Positions 9,984 through 18,510 of a stretch of DNA of 47,818 nt are shown piece after piece. Made by a program: the position numbers and the translations under genes. This DNA is from Thermoplasmata archaeon (GTDB lineage Archaea; Thermoplasmatota; Penumbrarchaeia; JAEHCK01). Within the stretch, counting starts at the first letter, position 1, and each line of letters starts with the position of its first letter. The notes under the pieces were generated by a model. It did no database searches. It was not told the DNA's origin and saw only the letters and a program-made list of their open reading frames with translations. The DNA is taken from contig JAEHCK010000022.1 in the NCBI GenBank assembly GCA_020696345.1, positions 1-47,818 of the forward strand, in the 5' to 3' direction.

Positions 9984-11093
9984 ATGGCGAAAAAAATTGA
10001 CTATTATGAAGCGCTCGAAGTGGACCGTGATTGTTCACAAGCCGACATTAAAACAGCGTATCGTAGATTAGCCAGGAAGTACCATCCTGATGTCAACCCC
10101 GGTGATTTGGAGAGTGCACAAAAGTTCAAGGATATTAAAGATGCTTATGATGCGTTAATGAACCCGTTAACCAGAGATAAATACGACCAACACGGTTTTG
10201 CCGGTTTGGACCCCGGTTTTAGAACACAGGAAGATAGTAGTTTTGTGGTGACCGATTCCCAGGCAGAACCCATTGTATCTGATGATGTATTTGGCGCAGC
10301 TGGTATGGATGACATTTATAATGTATCCGAGGTAGGTGGCAGCGCCGATAGAGGTACAACACCAGAGCCTGGTTCAGACCTACGCTTCGATCTTGACATA
10401 TCGTTCGAGGATGCGGCGTTCGGGCTGGATACCGAGGTGGATATTCCCATATTTCAGGAATGTGATATGTGTTTTGGCACCGGAGCACAACCCGGATCAT
10501 CCACACGTAAATGTCATGTTTGTAATGGGCAGGGTATGGTTTCAGTTTCAGAGCAGACCGCTCAAGGCTCACGCCTCACCAGAACTACTTGCAGCACATG
10601 TCTGGGCCGTGGTATCATACTCGATTACCCATGCTCACAATGTGATGGTTCAGGCCAGGTACAGAAGTACGAGCGAATTCTTGTGAAGGTACCGTCGGGA
10701 GTGGATAATGGTTCGTGTATACGTGTCCATGGCAAAGGCGCACCCGGCAGTAAGGGCGGCCCAACAGGCGATCTATATGTAGTGTTACACGTTCGTGAGC
10801 ATGAGATCTTCGAACGACATGGGAGTGAAATACTTTGTGAAACATTGATCGATTTTGTCCAGGCAGTTTTTGGCGCAGAGATCCAAGTGCCAACACTGGA
10901 AGGCCCGGCAAAGATGCGCATCCCGCCCGGGACACAGACCGGCACGATCTTCAGACTTCGCGGCAAGGGTCTGGTGGACCCACAAAAGGGCAGGCGCGGC
11001 GACCAGCATGTCAAGGTTACTGTTGTAACACCAACTAGCCTGAACGAGCGGCAGAAGAAATTGCTTATGAAATATGCAATGGCAGTAGAATAA
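9984..11093 (+). CDS. dnaJ: DnaJ (Hsp40, type I) co-chaperone
   Basis: DnaJ delivers clients to DnaK and stimulates its ATPase. The J domain (1-70) carries HPD at 34-36. The usual Gly/Phe-rich linker is replaced by an acidic, Gly/Ser-containing stretch (about 75-140). The zinc-binding domain (about 160-222) has four CxxCxGxG modules: CDMCFGTG, CHVCNGQG, CSTCLGRG and CSQCDGSG. The two C-terminal beta barrels follow, with IPPGTQTG and LRGKG. At 369 aa the length is normal for type I. The start at 9984 lies just after a GGTGA at 9973-9977. It is the third gene of the chaperone cluster, 76 nt after dnaK and separated from it by a terminator-like element. Confidence 0.96.
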   Translation: MAKKIDYYEALEVDRDCSQADIKTAYRRLARKYHPDVNPGDLESAQKFKDIKDAYDALMNPLTRDKYDQHGFAGLDPGFRTQEDSSFVVTDSQAEPIVSDDVFGAAGMDDIYNVSEVGGSADRGTTPEPGSDLRFDLDISFEDAAFGLDTEVDIPIFQECDMCFGTGAQPGSSTRKCHVCNGQGMVSVSEQTAQGSRLTRTTCSTCLGRGIILDYPCSQCDGSGQVQKYERILVKVPSGVDNGSCIRVHGKGAPGSKGGPTGDLYVVLHVREHEIFERHGSEILCETLIDFVQAVFGAEIQVPTLEGPAKMRIPPGTQTGTIFRLRGKGLVDPQKGRRGDQHVKVTVVTPTSLNERQKKLLMKYAMAVE

Positions 11094-11188
11094 ATCAATA
11101 ATTGTTTTATTTTTAATTACTGCACTTTTGCGTTTTGATTTGATAGAATAATAATTTTAGTTCAACGAGTTGGTCGACTGGTAGAAAT

Positions 11189-11508
11189 GGGATGTTGTAT
11201 ATGTCGTTGATATGACAGGATGTTCTACATGTCGAAGAGATGACAGGATGTTCTATATGTCGCTGAGATGTCAGGATGTTGTATATGTCGTAGAGATTTC
11301 GGGATGTTCTATATGTCGAAGAGATGTCAAGATGTTCTAAGTATCGCTAATATAACAGGATGCACAAATGAATTAACGTTAATAAATCAGACATCTTGAT
11401 AATTAATCGAGATATTGAACATCCAATTAATTAATTGAAATATAGAACATCCCAATAAATAATTGAAATGTAGAACATCCTAATAATTAATCGAAATATA
11501 GAACATCT
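11189..11508. repeat. Inverted tandem-repeat array 1 (28-bp period)
   Basis: Left arm: GGATGTT-type units begin at 11190, 11218, 11246, 11274, 11302, 11330 and 11358, an exact 28-bp period. The shared text is GGATGTTCTATATGTCG followed by a variable half. Right arm: the reverse complement GAACATCC recurs at 11417, 11445, 11473 and 11501 (also 28 bp), with a weaker copy at 11390. A transcript from either side would fold into a long imperfect hairpin. The array fills the gap between convergent dnaJ and the TctA-type gene. No CRISPR-like spacers are present; the units abut. Confidence 0.9.
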
Positions 11509-11555
11509 CAACACTCATGATTCCATCACTCACCATTAGCTCGATCTACTAAGCA

Positions 11556-12914
11556 CTACCACAGCATAATAATAACAGGCACCAGCAGTACCCCCATTGC
11601 GTGCGACCGTCTCACCCCGAAATACGGCGGCATCAGCCCCAGACAGGTAGAGATCGCCAGTATGAACAGGCCGAGCATACCCGTGAACATGAACACCATG
11701 ATAATAATGAAAATGATGATCCCTCCCACCACCTTTCGATACGATATCTTCTCGAACAAACGTGCAAACCTTTTGCCGATGTAAAGTGTAAGAAAGAACC
11801 CGAGTATTGCCGCAATGAGCCCCGCAAGAACCAGATATATCAGGTTTCCGGGCATGATGGTGGACCCCCAGTGCTCGACCGGTATGAGCTGGTTCACCAC
11901 AATGGCCGCACCGGATCGCGGACGCAGTATGAGGAAGAGCGCAACAAGAACAAAGAAACTGTTCGTGGTATTGATCGCCGATAATGTCACGATCACCTGC
12001 TCGCGCTCCTGTTCCTTACGAAACAGCATGGCAACCACCGTGGCAACACCCGAGGAGAGCCCGGGCAAAAAGCCCACCGTGGACCCTGCAATGGACCCGG
12101 TGGTGACCGACTTCAGGGTCTCGCCTTTGTCCAATTCGGGTCGTGTGATCTTCTGTTTCGGTATGCTCGTATTACTTCTAAGCGAGTCGAGCAATGTTGC
12201 AACCCCGAACAGGCCGGCAAGTGCGGGGAATAATGCGGTCGAGGGCAGACCGAAAGGTGAACCAATATCAAGTATGAATATTAGATATCCAAACACACCC
12301 GCCGTCAGGAAGATCAGAACCGCAATGGCTATTCCAAGTGTCCTGGAGAATTTGCCCGGTTCATATTCTGTTTTACCTGAGTTAACAACGCGCTTGTACG
12401 GGATCTTGGTCTGCTCCGAGAATAATATCAATATACAGATCCCGAGGAGTATATACACCATGTACTCTTTGAGGAATATGTACCCGTTCACTGGCTCGCC
12501 GATGATGAATCGAAACGGTATAAGGAAGATGAACCCGACGATTATGCCGCCCAGCGAACCGATGGCCGAGAGCATGACCGCCTCGTAACCGCGGCCCTCG
12601 AGCAGCATGGAATGTGCGGGCAGGACCGACAGCGCGGTCTCGCCCTCGGGCGCGCCGAGAAATGTGCTTGGTATGAAATCGAGAAACGTATGTGCAATGG
12701 ACATTGCAACGATCATCACGCACAGCAGCACGGGTATGAACAGCTCGGGGACGCCATAGCCCCGGAGGAACATAAGGCCAACCAGTAATGCGGGCGATAT
12801 TGACAACATGATCACCGCTATGTTATTCACGTGCAGCCCCGGTATCAGCCCGGTTAGCACCCCAAGACATGTACCAAGTATAGCGAATGTGATCACAAGA
12901 ATTATTTCGAGCAT
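11556..12914 (-). CDS. TctA-family membrane permease (archaeal COG1784-type)
   Basis: A polytopic membrane protein of 452 aa with about ten hydrophobic segments. The N-terminal GLIPGLHVNN motif and the internal GxLPGLSSGVA motif mark the two TctA-type repeats. TctA is the large membrane subunit of tripartite tricarboxylate transporters; archaeal members usually occur without TctB and TctC, as here. The substrate cannot be told from sequence. The ATG at 12914 is the first start and places the first TM helix at the N-terminus. Its coding sequence is visibly richer in G and C than its neighbours, which may reflect transfer or codon bias. It converges with dnaJ across array 1 and is divergent from argF. 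Confidence 0.8.
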   Translation of the reverse strand: MLEIILVITFAILGTCLGVLTGLIPGLHVNNIAVIMLSISPALLVGLMFLRGYGVPELFIPVLLCVMIVAMSIAHTFLDFIPSTFLGAPEGETALSVLPAHSMLLEGRGYEAVMLSAIGSLGGIIVGFIFLIPFRFIIGEPVNGYIFLKEYMVYILLGICILILFSEQTKIPYKRVVNSGKTEYEPGKFSRTLGIAIAVLIFLTAGVFGYLIFILDIGSPFGLPSTALFPALAGLFGVATLLDSLRSNTSIPKQKITRPELDKGETLKSVTTGSIAGSTVGFLPGLSSGVATVVAMLFRKEQEREQVIVTLSAINTTNSFFVLVALFLILRPRSGAAIVVNQLIPVEHWGSTIMPGNLIYLVLAGLIAAILGFFLTLYIGKRFARLFEKISYRKVVGGIIIFIIIMVFMFTGMLGLFILAISTCLGLMPPYFGVRRSHAMGVLLVPVIIMLW

Positions 12915-12984
12915 TAAGTCTTCCCACTCCAGTCTGTTTATATCAAGAACTATTATTACTGAAACTATGGCTTCTTAAGAAATT

Positions 12985-13016
12985 GAGGGCGGTATGTTAT
13001 GAGGGCCGTATGTTAT
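12985..13016. promoter_or_regulatory. 16-bp tandem direct repeat in the tctA-like/argF divergent region
   Basis: GAGGGCGGTATGTTAT at 12985-13000 is followed at once by GAGGGCCGTATGTTAT at 13001-13016, with one mismatch. It sits in a divergent intergenic region about 70-100 nt from the permease start. An operator is possible; nothing else supports that. Confidence 0.3.
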
Positions 13017-13122
13017 TCATGAATTATATCAAAGATGATATTTATGTTTGTTGCTTGACTAGTTGTCTACTTTGAGGGGTGCACTCCAAAAATACCAAAA
13101 GAAATAATAGAAAAGTCTTTGT

Positions 13123-13130
13123 TTTATAAT
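13123..13130 (+). promoter_or_regulatory. TATA box of argF
   Basis: TTTATAAT lies about 50 nt before the argF ATG, so a start of transcription about 25 nt downstream would give a short leader. No good Shine-Dalgarno sequence precedes the ATG, in line with archaeal short-leader genes. Confidence 0.45.
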
Positions 13131-13177
13131 ATCGAAAGTTTTTAACCCATATTATTCATTCCTCCTATTGTGATAAT

Positions 13178-14122
13178 ATGCCATCAACCGGAATAAAAAA
13201 AGATCTAATATCGGTATCGGACCTTGGAGCCGATCTTGGGTCGGTAATTACCTGGGCTTCGAAACTCAAGACGAAAGAATATAACGCACAATTTGCAGAA
13301 TCGCTCAAGAGCAAGTCCATGGCCATGATCTTCGAGAAATCATCAACCCGCACACGTGTATCCTTCGAGGTCGCAATGACGCAGTTGGGCGGTCATAGTT
13401 TATTTCTAAGCCCGAAGGACCTACAACTTGGTCGTGGAGAGTCCGTGGGAGATACTGCATGTGTGCTTAGTAGATATGTGGACATAATAATGTATCGTGC
13501 ATTTAACCATGAAACAATGATGGAACTGGCTAATAATGCCACTGTGCCGGTCATAAATGCTCTTGATAACATTGAACACCCTTGCCAGATAATAGCGGAT
13601 CTATTGACGATCTTAGAACATAAATGCACCTTAAAAGACATTAATTTTGTTTATATGGGTGATGGGAATAATGTGTGCAACTCATTATTATTAGGTGCTG
13701 CACTGGTTGGTATGAACATGACCGCAGCATGCCCGGAAGGTTATTTACCTGATCCGGAGATCATGGAAAAAGCGAAAAAGCTGGGTGAAATCAATGAATG
13801 TTCTATCAAAGTCATGCAAGATCCACTGGCAGCTGTTCAGAGTTGTGATGTGATCTATACAGATGTTTGGGTTTCCATGGGCGATGAGGGTGAACAAGCT
13901 GAACGTGAGAGAATATTTCAACCGTTTCAGATCAATTCCGGTTTGGTAAAAGCTGCAAAAGACGATTGCATGATCATGCACTGTCTACCAGCTCATCGCG
14001 GTCTCGAGATCACTGACGAGGTTATGGATTCTAAACAATCAGTAGTGTTTGACCAGGCAGAGAACAGGTTACATGCGCAAAAGGCAATTATTTTATACCT
14101 ATTGGGGCGTTTGGAGGTTTGA
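13178..14122 (+). CDS. argF: Ornithine carbamoyltransferase
   Basis: Makes citrulline from ornithine and carbamoyl phosphate in arginine synthesis (or the reverse in catabolism); cytosolic trimer. The carbamoyl-phosphate motif SSTRTR is at residues 55-60, EHPCQ at about 132-136, the ornithine-loop SMG in DVWVSMGDE at about 228-236, and the OTC-specific HCLPAHRG at about 268-275. HCLP and SMG separate it from aspartate carbamoyltransferase. The length of 314 aa is normal. It stands alone, with no other arg gene in the window. Transcription probably starts from the TATA box at 13123. Confidence 0.96.
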   Translation: MPSTGIKKDLISVSDLGADLGSVITWASKLKTKEYNAQFAESLKSKSMAMIFEKSSTRTRVSFEVAMTQLGGHSLFLSPKDLQLGRGESVGDTACVLSRYVDIIMYRAFNHETMMELANNATVPVINALDNIEHPCQIIADLLTILEHKCTLKDINFVYMGDGNNVCNSLLLGAALVGMNMTAACPEGYLPDPEIMEKAKKLGEINECSIKVMQDPLAAVQSCDVIYTDVWVSMGDEGEQAERERIFQPFQINSGLVKAAKDDCMIMHCLPAHRGLEITDEVMDSKQSVVFDQAENRLHAQKAIILYLLGRLEV

Positions 14123-14124
14123 TT

Positions 14125-14470
14125 ATTATTGGGATAATCGGGCTCTGATATATTTTAGCTGAGATAGGCTCTAATTTATTATTGCTGAGATAGGCTCGGG
14201 CTCTGATTTGTTATTACTGAAATAGGCTCGGGTTAATATTTTATGATATCCGAGCCTAAACAAACGAAATATAAGCAGAGCCTGATAAGCGGAACTTATG
14301 CAGAGCCTGATAAGCAGATATTCAACAGAGCCTAACGCAGTGGAGCCCGACCCCAAGTATAATGGTGAGATATTTTAGATCGATCCAAATTCGGGATCGG
14401 GATCTAATTTATTATTACTGGATTAGGATCGGGTTCTGATCTATTATTACTGAGATAGGCTCGGGGTTAA
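14125..14470. repeat. Inverted tandem-repeat array 2 (composite, about 25-32 bp units)
   Basis: Direct units containing CTGAGATAGGCTC recur at about 14158, 14184 and 14216 and again at about 14420-14461. The reverse complement CAGAGCCTGATAAGC occurs at about 14276-14340. Spacing varies between 25, 26 and 32 bp, so it is less regular than the other arrays. It lies 3' of argF. The following 300 bases up to the next gene hold a 20-bp sequence shared with the IS630 end (14477-14496), short repeats such as GTTGCTAGTTGCTAG, and no gene. Confidence 0.75.
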
Positions 14471-14476
14471 TAATTA

Positions 14477-14496
14477 AGCCTCTTCTCCCAATTTAG
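14477..14496. repeat. 20-bp sequence matching the inner end of the IS630-type element
   Basis: AGCCTCTTCTCCCAATTTAG here differs at one base from 46725-46744, at the 3' end of the IS630-type transposase gene, and resembles the reverse strand of 31324-31343. It could be a relic of an element's terminal repeat. Confidence 0.4.
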
Positions 14497-14774
14497 GAAG
14501 AATGTAAAAAAAAAGAAATGAAGATAATTTTGAGGTAAAATTCAAGCCAGGGGGTACAATTCAAGGGGCCAGGAACAGTTTCTAGTTGTCAGTTGCTAGT
14601 TGCTAGTGTTATAACTTTGCTCTGAAAACTAAAAACTGAAAACTTTTTTAACCATGAAGTTTATTTAAATCATCAATTTTCTGCTCCCCTAACTCTTACA
14701 CTCCCACACTCTTTCACTCACACACCCCCCAAACTATTATACTCAATAATTAATTAACAAAGTGAGACATCATC

Positions 14775-15668
14775 ATGAACAAAACAACAACGAACAATTT
14801 ATTATTCGATCTCTCTGGCGAGCATCCCGAGCTGCCCATGGCCGAATTAGAGGCGGTATTGGGTGCACTCTGCAAAGATTTTGATATCGGTGATCTGGAA
14901 GTAATTAACCGTCTTGCGTTTTTTGAAACAAAAGATCACTCGCCCGGGTTGATCGAAAAATTAGCAAACCGGCTATCGATGTGCCGGGGCATCTTCGAGG
15001 TCGCTGCCAGTCGATCGAATTGGCAAAAGGTTATAAGATCGAGCCCAAGATCGGATGAGATAAAGAAGTTAGATTTGGTAAATCAGGTCAAGGAGATCGA
15101 TCGTGGTGTTTTCGAACGGCGCAAAGCGCAGTTCAGACCGTACTTTGCACCTATTTCGCTTCACCCGCGCCTGGCACGCTGCCTGGTTAATTTGGCGGAA
15201 CCACCTGAACATGGTGCGGTACTGGACCCGTTCACCGGTACGGGCGGAATTCTTCTGGAAGCCGGTTTAATGGGTTTTACCGTGTTCGGATCGGATATTG
15301 ATCCACGGATGGTCGAGGGCACGATCAGAAACCTGGAGCACTGGGGCTTGAAAGAGCATTCGATATTTCAGGCCGAGATCGAAGAATTACCTGGAAAAAT
15401 AACATCAAAGGATCGATTCGTGATCGTGACCGAGCCGCCATACGGCCGGGCTACATCGATACACGGCGAGTCGTTAGAGTCTTTACTTGAACGTGCGTTT
15501 TTGGTATTTAATAAAATATTAGCTCCGGGCGGCCGGCTGGTGATCTCGATCCCCGATAAAGAGCTCGTCAGTCTTGCCGATAAGTACTTTTCCACCATAA
15601 ATATGTTCGAATTACGTGTTCATAGATCGTTGACCAAATATATCTGTGTCTTTTCGAGATTTGATTAA
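14775..15668 (+). CDS. trmG10: Trm-G10-type tRNA guanosine N2-methyltransferase
   Basis: Predicted SAM-dependent methylation of G10 in tRNA. The N-terminal 100 residues fit a reduced THUMP region (LLFDLSGEHPELPMAELEAV). The Rossmann methyltransferase domain (about 115-297) has FRPYFAPISLHPRLAR, motif I DPFTGTGGILLEAG, GSDIDPRMVEGTIRNL, and the catalytic loop EPPYGRATS at about 220. The usual loop is DPPYG or NPPYG; here the first residue is Glu. The length of 297 aa is near that of archaeal Trm-G10 proteins. It stands alone, between array 2 and array 3. Family assignment is firm; the exact target base is inferred. Confidence 0.85.
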   Translation: MNKTTTNNLLFDLSGEHPELPMAELEAVLGALCKDFDIGDLEVINRLAFFETKDHSPGLIEKLANRLSMCRGIFEVAASRSNWQKVIRSSPRSDEIKKLDLVNQVKEIDRGVFERRKAQFRPYFAPISLHPRLARCLVNLAEPPEHGAVLDPFTGTGGILLEAGLMGFTVFGSDIDPRMVEGTIRNLEHWGLKEHSIFQAEIEELPGKITSKDRFVIVTEPPYGRATSIHGESLESLLERAFLVFNKILAPGGRLVISIPDKELVSLADKYFSTINMFELRVHRSLTKYICVFSRFD

Positions 15669-15707
15669 TTGATAATTTTGTGATGATCTGATACATTATT
15701 GATTTTT

Positions 15708-15983
15708 TGATAATTTGATTCGATGACGATTTCATGATAATTTGGTGAGATGTCGATTTCATGATAATTTGATGAGATGTCGATTGCTTGATCAATCCAA
15801 CATTAATTCAGCAAATTATCATCCCATTTTCAACTCATCAAAATATCATCCTATTATAAACCCTACAAATTATCCTCCCATTATCAACTCTGCAAATTAT
15901 CATCCCATCCTCAACCCAGCAAATTATCAACCCTGCATTAATTCACCAGAATGTCAATCCAACATCAACCCCGCAAATTATCC
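15708..15983. repeat. Inverted tandem-repeat array 3 (27-bp period)
   Basis: Left arm: TGATAATTTG units start at 15708, 15735 and 15762. Right arm: the reverse-oriented AAATTATCATCC units start at 15813, 15840, 15867, 15894, 15921, 15948 and 15975. Both arms hold an exact 27-bp period. The right-arm consensus ends in TCAACCCAGC, as in array 6. It lies between convergent genes; the last unit abuts the stop codon of the lipoprotein gene. Confidence 0.9.
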
Positions 15984-16562
15984 TTAGACTTCCCTAAGAT
16001 ATTGATATGAAGCAAGGATATCGTATGCCACACCCTGGTCACGCGTATAAAGATTAATGAGTGAGGGGCGACCTGATGGCGGGTAAGTTATTTCACAAAA
16101 ACATTGTGCATAAACATGAAAAGATAGATCTTGAGGTAACAATCCCACTTCACCATCCGATTCGTTGCCCTTTAATGTAAAAATAGCACTGAACGGTGTT
16201 GTGCCTGAAAAGGTTTGGTTGAAGCCAACTGCAGTAACTGTTACGTCATCAGACGGAGAATTACCATCAGTACCAGAATGTGTAGCGTCATAATCTTCAA
16301 AGTTGAGGCTAACCGAAACTGAAAAGATATTTGAATCATTCAATGTAATAGAGATTGTACTATCGACCTCTACGTAGATCTTGTCATCCTCCCTTGCCTG
16401 AGCAGTTCCGGATTCCAGCCAACCGATCTCACTTGGATAATCACCTTTGACTTCTTCAAAACTTGGTTCATTTGACTTTTTTTTATCACTTTCCAGGCAG
16501 CCTGCGCCTGCGGTGATCAGAAGTATAATGATCACAATAGCAATTATAATTTTCTTGTTCAT
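15984..16562 (-). CDS. Predicted lipoprotein of unknown function
   Basis: 192 aa. An N-terminal hydrophobic stretch (IIIAIVIIILLITAGAGC) with Cys22 in a lipobox-like context suggests export and lipid anchoring. The mature part is Ser/Thr/Asp-rich, probably all beta, with no motif I recognise. It opens from an ATG at 16562, divergent from the SAM hydrolase-family gene, and its stop lies at the edge of array 3. It shows no resemblance to the membrane-anchored protein encoded at 17750-18373 beyond general composition. Confidence 0.7.
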   Translation of the reverse strand: MNKKIIIAIVIIILLITAGAGCLESDKKKSNEPSFEEVKGDYPSEIGWLESGTAQAREDDKIYVEVDSTISITLNDSNIFSVSVSLNFEDYDATHSGTDGNSPSDDVTVTAVGFNQTFSGTTPFSAIFTLKGNESDGEVGLLPQDLSFHVYAQCFCEITYPPSGRPSLINLYTRDQGVAYDILASYQYLREV

Positions 16563-16728
16563 GATTCCACCTAGGTTCTCAAACCATATGGATATTACGA
16601 TCTATTAATCCCATATAGTTTCAATTAATTTATAAGTTTTTCGTAATTTTATCAGTTTTGGCTGGGATAACAATCAAATAATTCCTTTGATATAACTTAA
16701 ATTAATTTGTAAATAAAATGGCGATAAT

Positions 16729-17541
16729 ATGGTGATCATTACCTTAACTACCGATTTTGGTTTAACTGACGGTTATGATGCGGCCATGAAAGGCATTATA
16801 TTGTCCATAAACCCCGATGTCAATATCATCGATATCACTCATTCGATCCAGCCGCAAAACATTCACCAAGGTGCATTTGTGTTATATACTGTCACAACAA
16901 ATTTCCCATCGACACCTAAACCGATCCATGTTGGAGTGATCGATCCAGGTGTTGGGACGTTACGAGACGGCTTGATCTTCAAATGCCGTAACGGTGTGCT
17001 TGTGGGGCCTGATAACGGTTTATTAGCGCCCGCGGCCGAGCATCTGAAGATCGAAGACGTTTTCAAGATCAACAACTTCGAGTATTGTTTGACCGACATA
17101 TCATCAACATTTCACGGACGCGATATTTTTGCACCAATTGCAGCTCATATTTCCAAGGGCATTCCTATTGAAAAATTGGGCCAGAAAGTCGATAAGTTTG
17201 TTAAATTAGATCTGTTCGATGTTTCCGAAAGTGACAATGGATTATCGGGAATTATATTGAATATCGACCGATTTGGAAATATTATCACCAATATCTCAAA
17301 AGACCTCGTAGAAAGATATTTTACTTTGGACGAGCAGATCGTGGTTAGCTTTTGTTCGGGCCGCAGTGAAGAATGTAGCTCGAAGATACCTTTAAAAGTT
17401 ACTTATGCCGGGGTTCCAAAGGGTGCATTATTGGCAACCATATCGAGCAGTGGTTTTCTTGAAGTTGCAGGCAATCAATGCAATGCGGGGAAAGAACTGG
17501 ATGCAAAGGTCTCCGACAAGATCACTATTAAGAAAATATGA
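16729..17541 (+). CDS. SAM hydrolase / SAM hydroxide adenosyltransferase (DUF62 family)
   Basis: Family members hydrolyse S-adenosylmethionine to adenosine and methionine and are structural relatives of fluorinase and chlorinase. Visible motifs: TLTTDFGLTDGYDAAMKG at the N-terminus, IDITHSIQPQNIHQGAF, HVGVIDPGVGT, VGPDNGLLAPA, FHGRDIFAPIAAH, and the C-terminal domain with IDRFGNIITNIS. The length of 270 aa is normal. The ATG at 16729 has no Shine-Dalgarno and is probably leaderless or short-leader. It stands alone. Hydrolase activity is inferred from the family; the lack of partner genes makes halogenation unlikely. Confidence 0.9.
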   Translation: MVIITLTTDFGLTDGYDAAMKGIILSINPDVNIIDITHSIQPQNIHQGAFVLYTVTTNFPSTPKPIHVGVIDPGVGTLRDGLIFKCRNGVLVGPDNGLLAPAAEHLKIEDVFKINNFEYCLTDISSTFHGRDIFAPIAAHISKGIPIEKLGQKVDKFVKLDLFDVSESDNGLSGIILNIDRFGNIITNISKDLVERYFTLDEQIVVSFCSGRSEECSSKIPLKVTYAGVPKGALLATISSSGFLEVAGNQCNAGKELDAKVSDKITIKKI

Positions 17542-17563
17542 TGGTTGTATTCTTGATATTTTT

Positions 17564-17735
17564 ATGCTGGATCGTAGTCGAAATGAATTGATGCTGGATC
17601 GTAATCGAGATGAATTGATGCTGAATTGTAATTTTCCAGCTCAACAATAATTCTACATGACTACAGTCAATCAATAAATAATCACGATCACAGTCCAACG
17701 ATAATTCTAATCGACTACAGTCAATCAATAATGAA
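17564..17735. repeat. Inverted tandem-repeat array 4 (27-bp period)
   Basis: Left arm: ATGCTGGATCGTA units start at 17564, 17591 and 17618. Right arm: inverted units containing GACTACAGTCAATCA start at 17647, 17674, 17701 and 17728. Both keep 27 bp. It lies between convergent genes. The reverse complement of the left unit ends in CAGCATC, as in arrays 5 and 6. Confidence 0.85.
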
Positions 17736-17749
17736 TCTAGAACCTATTT

Positions 17750-18373
17750 CTACCCTTCTTCGGTTTCCTCTTGATATTCCTCATAAATATAAGTAATTGA
17801 GAGGGTCCATTCATTGCCGGTATCGGAAGTGGTCCGAAAGCCTCCAGGAGCATGGTCATCACCGCATTCACCAGCTTCGACCAGGATAGCCCATGTACCA
17901 ACGTAATTTTCCTCAAAATCTGATTCTTCGTAATCAAGCCTAGCGGTGGCTGTTACAGATCCGGTACTGCTAAGATCAGAATCATCCAGGATCTCACCGT
18001 TTGGTGCCTGGATGGATACTTTAAAGTAATCAGGGTCGTTTGTACCACGGAAGTATGATGACCCATCATCTTGCCAAGTCAAGGTACAACTAACCTCTGT
18101 TAGCATTATTTGTTCAATGGTTAAATCTATCTCTGACATATCATTTTCGTTAGTATTACCTGTTTCTGAACCACGAACCGTTTTTTCCACCAGCTCACCT
18201 TCTGGTTTACCCCCCTCCTCAACCAGACCCTGGAGCTCATCCAGGTTGGCAACATCTGCCTGTGCCTCGACATAAAAAACACCGGCTAGTATGACCGTAA
18301 TGAATATCATACCGATTATTCCCGTTTTCAATTGGTTTTTTTGGGTTTCGAACAGTGTTTTATAGAGAGACAT
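17750..18373 (-). CDS. Membrane-anchored exported protein of unknown function
   Basis: The ATG at 18373 (MSLYKTLFETQ) is preferred to an in-frame TTG three codons upstream; this gives 207 aa. One N-terminal helix (TGIIGMIFITVILAGVFYV) follows a charged segment, like archaeal pilin-type or signal-anchor proteins. An acidic linker and a beta-rich domain with two cysteines far apart follow (TCTLTWQDDGSS..., then AGECGDDHAPGG). The C-terminus is Glu-rich. I do not recognise a family. It is divergent from the membrane protein at 18511 and convergent with the SAM hydrolase-family gene across array 4. Confidence 0.65.
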   Translation of the reverse strand: MSLYKTLFETQKNQLKTGIIGMIFITVILAGVFYVEAQADVANLDELQGLVEEGGKPEGELVEKTVRGSETGNTNENDMSEIDLTIEQIMLTEVSCTLTWQDDGSSYFRGTNDPDYFKVSIQAPNGEILDDSDLSSTGSVTATARLDYEESDFEENYVGTWAILVEAGECGDDHAPGGFRTTSDTGNEWTLSITYIYEEYQEETEEG

Positions 18374-18510
18374 TGCCAACAATCCCGATGTGGACTGGTA
18401 ATTATTATGATGTCATTTATATCTTTCTGTTTCAGGTTAAAAAGAAAAAAAAGCGGAGAATACATTTTTATATTAGTTAATATTTATCATCAACCCAACT
18501 GGTGTCAGTT

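Noticed and set aside
14560-14660. Short GTTGCTAGTTGCTAG and AACTGAAAACT repeats as a functional element
   Set aside because: Low-complexity text without symmetry or a regular period beyond a few bases; nothing supports a function.
15742-15987. Asn/Pro-rich 81-residue reading frame
   Set aside because: It lies wholly within array 3 and arises from the same 27-bp period effect.
16729-17541. Fluorinase or chlorinase
   Set aside because: Motifs fit the broader SAM hydrolase family; no halometabolite genes nearby, and halogenases are rare members.
17405-17650. Reading frame overlapping the SAM hydrolase gene end and array 4
   Set aside because: Out of frame with a clear gene and then repeat-derived; no coding signs.
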